The notes under the pieces: generated by a model
Seen by the model: only the letters and a program-made list of their open reading frames with translations
Told to the model about the DNA's origin: nothing
Databases searched by the model: none
NCBI GenBank assembly: GCA_028279265.1
Contig: JANQOC010000198.1
Location: 1 to 12,109 of the forward strand
Length of the DNA stretch: 12,109 nucleotides
Direction: 5' to 3'
From: Hyphomicrobiales bacterium
GTDB lineage: Bacteria; Pseudomonadota; Alphaproteobacteria; Rhizobiales; CAYWUX01
Position numbers and translations under genes: made by a program
Part shown: piece after piece, positions 5,617 through 12,109 of the stretch
Layout: every line of letters begins with the position of its first letter
How positions within the stretch are numbered: position 1 is the first letter of the stretch

Positions 5617-8058
5617 ATGACCGAATTACCAAACACGGCCAGAGTTGTTATCATTGGAGGCGGCGTTGTTGGTGTATCCGTCCTTTATCATCTTGCAAAA
5701 GCGGGATGGACAGACTGCGTTCTGCTGGAAAAGAATGAGCTGACCGCGGGATCAACCTGGCATGCGGCTGGTAACATTCCGACATTTTCCAATTCATGGG
5801 CAGTCATGAATTTGCAGCGCTATTCGACGGAGCTGTACCGCGAACTGAAAGATAATGCGGATGATCCCATAGGTTATAACATTTCCGGTTCTGTTCGCCT
5901 TGCTCACTCGAAGGAGCGTATGCAGGAATTCGAGCATGTCGCGAGTATGGCCCGCTATCAGGGACTGGATATCGATATTGCCGGTCCGGGTGAACTTGAT
6001 AACTACTATCCTTTCGCTGTGAACGACGACCTCGAAGGTATTCTGTACGACCCCGTTGACGGAGACATTGACCCGGCTCAAATCACCCAGGCCCTGGCCA
6101 GGGGTGCGCGCCAGTTCGGTGCCAGGATTTTCAGATTTCAGCCGGCGACAGGTGTGAAACGCGATCGCGACGAGTGGATTGTGTCGACCGCGGAACATGA
6201 GATCAGATGCGAATTTGTCGTCAATGCCGGCGGATATTATGCCGGCAGGATCGGCCAATGGTTTGGTCGCCAGGTCCCGATGACCGTCATGAGCCATCAA
6301 TATTTGCTTTTCGATGATATCGAAGAGGTTAAATCCTGGAGCCAGGAAAAAGAGAGCAAGCTCCCTATCCTCAGGGACGTGGACACGTCCTACTATCTGC
6401 GACAGGAAAGGTACGGGTTTAATCTGGGTCCTTATGAACGCAACTGCCGTGCCCATTGGGTGGATCCCTCGGACCCGTTCCCGGAAGATTTTTCCTTCGA
6501 GCTTTTCCCGGACGATATCGAACGTCTGGAGTTCTATCTCGAAGATGCGATGACAAGGGTGCCGCTTCTGCAAAACTCGGGTCTCTATAAAGTTATTAAC
6601 GGTCCTATTCCCTACACCCCTGACGGCAATCCGCTGATCGGCCCTATGCCCGGTGTCCCCAATGCTTTCGAGGCCTGCGTGTTTACATTTGGTATTGCTC
6701 AGGCCGGTGGCGCCGGAAAGGTTCTGAGTGAATGGATTATCGAGGGGACAACGGAGTGGGATATGTGGTCCTGCGACCCCCGTCGCTTCACGAATTTCTG
6801 CGATGCGGATTATTCCAGAGACAAGGCCATGGAAGTCTACGGCCACGAATATGCGATGCATTTTCCCTACCTTCGATGGCCTGCCGGCGCCGACCGGAAG
6901 CAATCGCCGGTTCACGGAAAAGTCTTGGAACTTGGAGGTCAGATGGGCGTCATCAATGGCTGGGAACGCGCTGATTGGTTTGCAATTTCAGGCGATGACA
7001 CGTCTGATGAGGCCAAACAGACCTGGTCCCGTTTCGGCCCTTGGGAACCCCGCATCCGTGCGGAATGCGAAGCCGTGCGGGATAATGTCGGCATACTGGA
7101 CCTTCCCGGTTTCTCCCGTTATTCGCTGGAAGGCCCCGGTGCCCGGGAATTCCTGCTCCATCAGGTCGCCGGAAACATACCGCGCCCCGGCCGCATGGGT
7201 TTGAGTTATTTTCCGGATCAGAGAGGTCGGCTACTTACGGAAATGTCGGTCCTCAGCCACGACGAGGACGCGTTTACCCTGATCACGGCCGCCCCGGCGC
7301 AATGGCATGATCTGGACGTACTGCAAAATGCTCTTTCCAATCCGGAAATCAAGCTCAATGATGTGACCGACGACTATTCCGCTCTTATCGTCACCGGGCC
7401 CGAATCTCGCAATCTGCTGAGAAAACTCTCAGACGCGGATCTTCAAAAATCCTGGCTTTCGCATCAGAGGGCTCATTTCCTCGACGAAGAAGTCATGTTC
7501 GTGCGTGCAAGTTTCGCAGGTGAGTTGGGTTGGGAAATCCATGCAGCCAATTCACAGATACCGAAAATTTATGCCGCGCTGATCGAAGCCGGTGCCAAAC
7601 CGTTTGGAATGTTTGCCCTGAACTGCCTGCGTATGGAAAAAGGGTATCGCAGCTGGAAAGGCGACTTGTCCACCGACTACTCCCTCCTCGAAGTCGGGGT
7701 GGATAGATTTATCAATTTCGAAAAGGACCAGTCTTTCCCCGGCGCAACCGCATTGCAGAAGGAATTGCAGCGCGGTGTGCGAAGAGCATTTGCGACCCTG
7801 ATCGTGGATAGTCCGGAATTCGACGCCCCTTACATGTCGTGCGTGTGGAAGGACAACGAGATCGTCGGCGAGGTGACATCCGGGGCCTGGGGCTATCGGG
7901 TCGAAGCTTCACTGGCCTTTGCGATGTTGAATTCGGAATATTTGGAAGCGGATACGAAGCTGGAAGTCGAGATCTACGGAAAAAAATATCCGGCAAGTGT
8001 ACAACCGCAACATGCAACCTGGGATCCGGAAAATTTGCGCATCAGAACCAATGAATAA
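5617..8058 (+). CDS. FAD-dependent oxidoreductase/GcvT fusion, dimethylglycine/sarcosine dehydrogenase-like (paralogue 1)
   Basis: An 813-aa two-part flavoprotein. The N-terminal DAO domain carries GGGVVGVSVLYHLAKAG (residues 14-30) and the TWHAAG motif, whose His49 is the candidate covalent flavin attachment point by analogy with mitochondrial dimethylglycine and sarcosine dehydrogenases. The DAO part ends near 425, including NGPIPYTPDGNPLIGPMPGV (328-347). A GcvT aminomethyltransferase domain (about 435-715) and its C-terminal barrel (about 720-805) follow. The family oxidises N-methyl groups and passes formaldehyde to tetrahydrofolate. Odd point: at the conserved folate-contact Asp of GcvT the sequence reads RGRLLTEMSV, so Glu542 replaces Asp. 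Its methyl-group acceptor may differ, or the domain may work only with its tandem partner. The gene sits 10 nt after the regulator and 41 nt before paralogue 2. The natural substrate is not determined. Confidence 0.88.
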   Translation: MTELPNTARVVIIGGGVVGVSVLYHLAKAGWTDCVLLEKNELTAGSTWHAAGNIPTFSNSWAVMNLQRYSTELYRELKDNADDPIGYNISGSVRLAHSKERMQEFEHVASMARYQGLDIDIAGPGELDNYYPFAVNDDLEGILYDPVDGDIDPAQITQALARGARQFGARIFRFQPATGVKRDRDEWIVSTAEHEIRCEFVVNAGGYYAGRIGQWFGRQVPMTVMSHQYLLFDDIEEVKSWSQEKESKLPILRDVDTSYYLRQERYGFNLGPYERNCRAHWVDPSDPFPEDFSFELFPDDIERLEFYLEDAMTRVPLLQNSGLYKVINGPIPYTPDGNPLIGPMPGVPNAFEACVFTFGIAQAGGAGKVLSEWIIEGTTEWDMWSCDPRRFTNFCDADYSRDKAMEVYGHEYAMHFPYLRWPAGADRKQSPVHGKVLELGGQMGVINGWERADWFAISGDDTSDEAKQTWSRFGPWEPRIRAECEAVRDNVGILDLPGFSRYSLEGPGAREFLLHQVAGNIPRPGRMGLSYFPDQRGRLLTEMSVLSHDEDAFTLITAAPAQWHDLDVLQNALSNPEIKLNDVTDDYSALIVTGPESRNLLRKLSDADLQKSWLSHQRAHFLDEEVMFVRASFAGELGWEIHAANSQIPKIYAALIEAGAKPFGMFALNCLRMEKGYRSWKGDLSTDYSLLEVGVDRFINFEKDQSFPGATALQKELQRGVRRAFATLIVDSPEFDAPYMSCVWKDNEIVGEVTSGAWGYRVEASLAFAMLNSEYLEADTKLEVEIYGKKYPASVQPQHATWDPENLRIRTNE

Positions 8059-8083
8059 CAGATCCGCACCGTCTCGATAATTT

Positions 8084-8090
8084 GGAGGAG
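8084..8090 (+). promoter_or_regulatory. Ribosome binding site fixing the start of the second FAD/GcvT gene
   Basis: GGAGGAG ends 9 nt before ATG 8100. An upstream in-frame TTG at 8082 would overlap this site and leave no signal of its own, so ATG 8100 is taken as the start. Confidence 0.7.
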
Positions 8091-8099
8091 CCGCATACG

Positions 8100-10562
8100 A
8101 TGAACTCTGTGCCGCCAACACAGGCCCGGGCCGTGATAATCGGAGGAGGCGTATCTGGATGTTCCGTCGCCTATCATCTTAGCAAACTGGGATGGACCGA
8201 CATCGTTCTCCTGGAAAGAAAACAGCTTACCTGCGGCACAACCTGGCACGCCGCCGGTCTGATCGGCCAGCTCCGCAACTCCAAAAATCTGACCCGGCTT
8301 TCGCGCTATTCAGCGGAACTCTATGGCAAATTGGAGGAGGAAACGGGAATTGCGACGGGCATGCGCAGAAACGGTTCCATTAGTGTCGCCATCACTTCGG
8401 AACGCATGGAAGAGCTGAGGCGCCAGGCTTCGTTGGCGCGCGCCTTCGACATCGAAGCCGAGGAACTCGGACCGAATGAAATACTGGAACTCTATCCCTA
8501 TTTGAATGTCAGCGATGTCACCGGCGGCATTTACATGCCCACCGATGGCCAATGTGATCCCGCGAATATCGCCATGGCCCTCGCCAAAGGAGCCCGAAAC
8601 AACGGTGCAAAAATACTGGAAGGTTTTGCCGTCACGGAAGTCCTTGAAAGCGATGGTCGCGTAAGTGGGGTGAAATGGCTGAAAGACTCAAAAGACGATC
8701 CAGGTGAAGGCCAGATTCAGACGGATATCGTTGTCAACAGTGCCGGAATGTGGGCGCGGGAGCTGGCCTCCCGGTCGAATATCGCCCTGCCGCTCCATGC
8801 CTGTGAACATTTCTATGTGGTAAGTGAAGCCATTGATGGTTTGCCCCGGCTTCCCTCTCTACGGGTCCCTGATGAGTGCGCTTACTACAAGGAAGATGCG
8901 GGCAAAATTCTTCTTGGAACTTTTGAGCCCAAAGCAAAGCCCTGGGGCATGAATGGCATCCCCGAGGACTTCTGTTTCGATGAGCTGCCCGAGGATTTCG
9001 AACATTTGGAGCCGCTGCTCGAAATTGCCATCAATCGTTTTCCGGTTCTTGGGGAAACGGGAATTCACACGTTTTTTAACGGGCCGGAGAGTTTTACGCC
9101 CGATGACCGGTATTATCTGGGAGAGGCGCCGGAACTGCGCGGGTACTGGGTCGCCGCCGGCTACAACTCTATTGGTATCGTCTCATCGGGAGGTGCCGGC
9201 TATGCCCTGGCCAACTGGATCAATGAGGGCGAGCCGCCTTTTGACCTCTGGGAGGTTGACATCCGGCGGGCCCAGCCCTTCCAGACAAACAAACGATATT
9301 TGCATGATCGTGTATCGGAATCGCTGGGACTCCTGTTCGCCGACCATTTCCCCTACAGGCAGGTTGAAACCGCACGCGGCATTCGCCGCTCCCCGATCCA
9401 TGACAATTTGCTGTCCAAAGGCGGGGTTATGGGTGAACTCGCAGGCTGGGAACGGGCCAACTGGTTTGCCGACAAGGACCAGAAAGCCGCCTATGATTAC
9501 AGCTGGGGCCGGCAAAGCTGGTTCGGCAATGTGGCTCGTGAACATGAGGCCATTCGAAACGATGTCGGCCTTTACGACATGTCATCGTTCGGAAAAATCC
9601 GTGTGGAGGGCCGGGATGTCGTCTCTTATCTGAATTATGTCTGTGCCAATCAGATCGATGTGCCCGTCGGCAACATCGTTTATACCCAGATGTTGAACCC
9701 ACGGGGGGGAATTGAATGTGATCTCACGGTAGCGCGCCTGTCGGAGACCGCTTTTCTGCTTGTCGTACCCGCGGCCAGTGTTCAGAGGGACCTCGCCTGG
9801 TTGCGCCGCCATCTTTCCGATGACTTATTTGTCGTCATCACCGATGTCACCGCGGCGGAAAGCGTGCTCTGCGTAATGGGACCGAGATCGCGCGAATTTC
9901 TCCAGTCGGTTTCCCCGGATGACTGGTCAAATGACGAGCATCCCTTCGGCAAAATGAAACAGGTGGAGATCGGTTACGGCATTGCACGCGCCCACAGAGT
10001 GACCTATGTGGGAGAGCTGGGCTACGAGATTTATATATCAACGGACCAGGCCGCCCATATTTTCGAGACTCTTGTGGAAGCCGGTGAAGACTTTGGCCTC
10101 AAGCTTTGCGGTTTGCACGCCATGGATTCCTGCCGTTTGGAAAAGGCCTACCGCCACTTTGGCCATGATATCAGTGACGAAGATCATGTCCTCGAAGCCG
10201 GGCTTGGATTTGCCGTCAAAACGGATAAGGAAAAATTTATCGGTCGCGATGCCGTGCTCGAACGGCGTGAAAAGGGGCTGACCCAGCGGCTGATGCAATT
10301 CAAGCTCGAAGATCCCGATCCCCTGCTCTATCACAACGAACCTATAGTCTGTGAGAATGAGTTGATCGGTTACTTGACGTCCGGCAACTATGGACACTCT
10401 CTCGGAGCCGCAATCGGCATGGGTTATGTCCCCTGCGAAGACAAATCCGTCGACGACTTGCTGTCCGCCTCCTATCAATTGGAGATTGCCGGTGAGCGCT
10501 TCAGTGCGACAGCATCCCTGAAACCCTTTTATGATCCAAAATCCGAACGCGTGAAAACCTGA
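8100..10562 (+). CDS. FAD-dependent oxidoreductase/GcvT fusion, dimethylglycine dehydrogenase-like (paralogue 2)
   Basis: An 820-aa protein with the same domain order as its upstream neighbour. It has a DAO domain with GGGVSGCSVAYHLSKLG (residues 15-31), TTWHAAG with candidate flavin-attachment His50, VVNSAGMWA (211-219), and the flavin-proximal YNSIGIVSSGGAGYA (355-369). The GcvT domain begins near 430 and includes NPRGGIECDLTV (533-544). Here the folate-contact Asp (Asp541) is present, unlike paralogue 1. VGELGYEIY and the late GNYGHS region are typical of the GcvT family and its C-terminal barrel. Expected reaction: oxidation of a methylated amine with transfer of the one-carbon unit to tetrahydrofolate, in the cytoplasm. 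It is the last gene of the plus-strand operon; no clear U-tract terminator follows. The two paralogues differ widely along their length, so they are not a recent duplication. They may act on successive methyl groups or form a complex. Confidence 0.9.
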   Translation: MNSVPPTQARAVIIGGGVSGCSVAYHLSKLGWTDIVLLERKQLTCGTTWHAAGLIGQLRNSKNLTRLSRYSAELYGKLEEETGIATGMRRNGSISVAITSERMEELRRQASLARAFDIEAEELGPNEILELYPYLNVSDVTGGIYMPTDGQCDPANIAMALAKGARNNGAKILEGFAVTEVLESDGRVSGVKWLKDSKDDPGEGQIQTDIVVNSAGMWARELASRSNIALPLHACEHFYVVSEAIDGLPRLPSLRVPDECAYYKEDAGKILLGTFEPKAKPWGMNGIPEDFCFDELPEDFEHLEPLLEIAINRFPVLGETGIHTFFNGPESFTPDDRYYLGEAPELRGYWVAAGYNSIGIVSSGGAGYALANWINEGEPPFDLWEVDIRRAQPFQTNKRYLHDRVSESLGLLFADHFPYRQVETARGIRRSPIHDNLLSKGGVMGELAGWERANWFADKDQKAAYDYSWGRQSWFGNVAREHEAIRNDVGLYDMSSFGKIRVEGRDVVSYLNYVCANQIDVPVGNIVYTQMLNPRGGIECDLTVARLSETAFLLVVPAASVQRDLAWLRRHLSDDLFVVITDVTAAESVLCVMGPRSREFLQSVSPDDWSNDEHPFGKMKQVEIGYGIARAHRVTYVGELGYEIYISTDQAAHIFETLVEAGEDFGLKLCGLHAMDSCRLEKAYRHFGHDISDEDHVLEAGLGFAVKTDKEKFIGRDAVLERREKGLTQRLMQFKLEDPDPLLYHNEPIVCENELIGYLTSGNYGHSLGAAIGMGYVPCEDKSVDDLLSASYQLEIAGERFSATASLKPFYDPKSERVKT

Positions 10563-10655
10563 GTTCCATTCATGGGGTTACCCGCTACTTTCCGATGCGG
10601 ACAAAATATTGATGGAGACGCGGATTAGAACCGGGCAGTGAAAATCGCCAATAAG

Positions 10656-10705
10656 GCGGCGGGCTGAAATCCTGTGCGCCAATAGTTCGATCACGTGCCC
10701 GCCGC
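10656..10705. terminator. Long-loop inverted repeat between convergent genes
   Basis: A perfect 9-bp inverted repeat, GCGGCGGGC (10656-10664) and GCCCGCCGC (10697-10705), encloses a 32-nt loop. It lies between the flavoprotein stop at 10562 and the peptidase stop at 10708. The place fits a bidirectional transcription end, but neither side has a U-tract, so Rho-dependent or RNA-processing roles are possible. Confidence 0.35.
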
Positions 10706-10707
10706 GA

Positions 10708-11772
10708 CTAACGCCGGCCGATGCAGTTTTCATTCATTTCCAAGCTCGCGTCCTGTCTCCTGGGCAACAAAATTTCGATCGGCGAGTTTTGGGCGACGAG
10801 TTTCATGCATCTCTGCAATTCCACATCATTGAGGATGCCAATAATCGTCGTCAGTCCCTGGCCAATAAATTTCCAGATCACTTTTTCGTTCGGGCGTCGA
10901 TCCGCAAGCGGTCCCGAAATATACCTGGCCATGTCTTTGAGACGATCCCCTGTCAGCGGATGCGTGGATCTCTTGTGCAGGTAGTCCTGCCAGGCATCTT
11001 CCGATTTGAACTCGCCCTTATGAGGCATGCTGTAAAATTGCGCCTGAAAAAATAGAACAGCGCCAAGTGGCGGTGTTCCTGTTCTCTCGAGCACGTTCAG
11101 GGCAAAGCGGTCTGACTGGGTTTCATCGGCCCGCGCTTGCGCTTTGGTAATTTCGTCATATCCCTTGTGCCGGAAAAGAATGTGTCCCATTTCGTGGAGC
11201 AGGATAAAGGCAAACGCCTCGTTCCTGAAACTCAGGGACAGTTTGTCTACCTGGGGATTGTCCAGGGCGTTCTTGGGAATACCGAGCGCGTCGAGCAATG
11301 GTGGATAGGTCCCGTTCCTGAACTTGCGCCGCGGCCGGTGCTGCAGCATGGTAAAGTATAAATCGACCGTGCTCAGGCTGTAATTATTGTAGAACAGCCA
11401 GGCATAGGCGGTCGCCAGATCCTCCATAATCTTGAGGGAGAGGACAGGCATCACGACAACGGAACGCCCCTTATGAAGGTAGGCATAAAAGTTTAGATAA
11501 TAGTCATTCCTTTTCGGCAACGGGAACTGAAAATCGATCCTGTCAAAGACTTGTTGCTCATTTGGCTTCAGGCTCGGGCGGATGCCGATATCCGCAATCT
11601 TGCGAATTGCGGTTTCCAGCCTGCCAGCATCCTTTTGCAGTATCTCTTGCGGATAGGCCTGTCTCATATCCTGAGCCTGCACCGCCCCCGGGGTAAGAAG
11701 CGGTTCTCCTCCGGCGACCACTATCGCCAAAATTGCCGTTATCACGAGATTGATTGGTTTGATCACTGGCAT
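10708..11772 (-). CDS. Secreted M48-like zinc metallopeptidase
   Basis: A 354-aa protein with an N-terminal signal peptide: Lys5, hydrophobic INLVITAILAIVVAGG, probable cleavage after AVQA at residue 33. The zinc site HEMGH lies at 193-197. A downstream ADETQSDRFAL segment supplies the third ligand candidate Glu217, and HPLTGDR at 271-277 resembles the HP-x-R motif near the end of M48 peptidases. These point to a periplasmic or secreted metallopeptidase; assignment to M48 proper is by motif order only, and the mature N-terminal third is unrecognised. ATG 11772 is preferred because it gives a clean signal peptide and follows a G-run (GGGGGG). An in-frame start at 11865 would bury the signal peptide 31 residues in. 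It is convergent with the flavoprotein operon, and no link to that operon is visible. Confidence 0.78.
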   Translation of the reverse strand: MPVIKPINLVITAILAIVVAGGEPLLTPGAVQAQDMRQAYPQEILQKDAGRLETAIRKIADIGIRPSLKPNEQQVFDRIDFQFPLPKRNDYYLNFYAYLHKGRSVVVMPVLSLKIMEDLATAYAWLFYNNYSLSTVDLYFTMLQHRPRRKFRNGTYPPLLDALGIPKNALDNPQVDKLSLSFRNEAFAFILLHEMGHILFRHKGYDEITKAQARADETQSDRFALNVLERTGTPPLGAVLFFQAQFYSMPHKGEFKSEDAWQDYLHKRSTHPLTGDRLKDMARYISGPLADRRPNEKVIWKFIGQGLTTIIGILNDVELQRCMKLVAQNSPIEILLPRRQDASLEMNENCIGRR

Positions 11773-11871
11773 GGCCCCCCATTCTGTTGATACGACGGGC
11801 ACCGCAACCCGGTTCGTCAGAACAAACAACACCAGCACAGAATTGTGGATTTTTTCCGCATGCACACAAAC

Positions 11872-11881
11872 ACGTGCACGT
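11872..11881. promoter_or_regulatory. 10-bp palindrome ACGTGCACGT upstream of the peptidase gene
   Basis: This perfect palindrome lies about 100 nt before the peptidase start. It could be a regulator half-site pair, or a chance match. Confidence 0.2.
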
Positions 11882-11903
11882 ATTCAAAGATTAATCTGCG
11901 ATT

Positions 11904-11915
11904 ACAAATATTTGT
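11904..11915. promoter_or_regulatory. 12-bp palindrome ACAAATATTTGT upstream of the peptidase gene
   Basis: This perfect palindrome lies in an AT-rich stretch about 130 nt before the peptidase start, where a promoter would be expected. A weak TTGTCA-17-CAAATA pairing on the minus strand overlaps its edge. Operator function is speculative. Confidence 0.25.
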
Positions 11916-11956
11916 GCCTGATATTTCTGACTGACAAGGGGAAACACCCGGGTCGG

Positions 11957-11991
11957 ATGATCCTTTGCACATGATCCCCCGGACATGATCC
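11957..11991. repeat. Three ATGATCC repeats with exact 14-bp period
   Basis: Copies of ATGATCC sit at 11957-11963, 11971-11977 and 11985-11991, each 14 bp from the next. The last two extend to ACATGATCCC. They lie in the non-coding gap between the partial gene at the right edge and the peptidase gene. They could be an array of protein binding sites or a small degenerate tandem repeat. Confidence 0.6.
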
Positions 11992-12037
11992 CTTGGAAAC
12001 GAAATGTCCGCGGGGACTGCCGGATTGCAGAAAACGA

Positions 12038-12109
12038 TCAATCCATATCCAGAAGCTTATCGGCTTGCCGACTTATTTCCTCCGGATCAAATTTCCAGTT
12101 CTGGACCAG
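12038..12109 (-). CDS. C-terminal end of an unidentified protein (5' part outside window)
   Basis: A minus-strand frame enters from the right edge and ends at TGA (12040-12038) after 23 codons. It reads NWKFDPEEISRQADKLLDMD at the end, an acidic, helix-prone tail. The residue pattern looks like real coding sequence, but it is too short to assign to a family. It would be transcribed in the same direction as the peptidase gene, about 265 nt upstream of it. Confidence 0.4.
   Translation of the reverse strand: MVQNWKFDPEEISRQADKLLDMD

Noticed and set aside
5794..6915. A 373-codon open frame on the minus strand inside the first FAD-GcvT gene
   Set aside because: It is fully antisense to a gene with clear domain motifs, has no recognisable family and no supporting ribosome binding site; a typical shadow frame.
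8082..8099. A TTG start six codons upstream for the second FAD-GcvT gene
   Set aside because: The codon lies at the GGAGGAG ribosome binding site that serves ATG 8100.
11773..11865. A 31-residue N-terminal extension of the metallopeptidase
   Set aside because: It would precede a clean signal peptide, and the inner ATG follows a G-rich ribosome binding site.
11817..12041. A 74-codon minus-strand frame across the repeat array
   Set aside because: Composition is unlike the neighbouring genes (many Cys, no domain), and it overlaps non-coding repeats and the peptidase leader.

Overview
The window looks like part of an alphaproteobacterial chromosome, possibly marine. The guess rests on the protein families: a Rhodobacterales/Rhodospirillales-style taurine-type ABC transporter, an XRE/cupin regulator, and tandem FAD oxidoreductase/GcvT fusions. 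Base composition is moderate. No rRNA, tRNA, CRISPR array, insertion sequence or phage gene was seen.

Layout. (1) 1-1496, minus: a FrdA/NadB-family flavoprotein whose 3' end lies outside the window. It starts at a TTG with a good ribosome binding site. (2) 1497-1955: a 459-base stretch without a gene, holding a plausible promoter for that flavoprotein. (3) 1956-4786, minus: a three-gene ABC importer operon, tauA-tauB-tauC, with a GC-rich stem-loop between tauA and tauB. (4) 4787-5030: a divergent regulatory region with a 16-bp operator-like palindrome on the tauA side and a 37-bp imperfect palindrome abutting the regulator gene. (5) 5031-10562, plus: an XRE/cupin transcription factor followed by two large flavoproteins (813 and 820 aa). 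Each flavoprotein joins a DAO-type FAD domain to an aminomethyltransferase (GcvT) domain. The spacings (10 and 41 nt) point to one operon. (6) 10708-11772, minus, convergent: a secreted M48-like zinc metallopeptidase, probably unrelated to the cluster. (7) 12038-12109, minus: the last 23 codons of another gene. Between it and the peptidase gene lies a short three-copy repeat with a 14-bp period.

How the parts may work together (inference). The importer resembles alphaproteobacterial taurine transporters. The divergent operon encodes two dimethylglycine/sarcosine-dehydrogenase-like enzymes, which typically oxidise N-methyl groups and pass the one-carbon unit to tetrahydrofolate. The XRE/cupin protein sits in the divergent region and is the obvious local regulator. 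The simplest model is an inducible module that imports an N-methylated small compound, perhaps an N-methylated taurine or betaine-like sulfonate, and demethylates it. No taurine dehydrogenase, taurine:pyruvate aminotransferase or Xsc gene is visible, so the substrate is unproven. The FrdA-like flavoprotein could supply a further redox step. Its conserved active-site FHPT motif reads FTPT, so its reaction may differ from fumarate reduction or aspartate oxidation.
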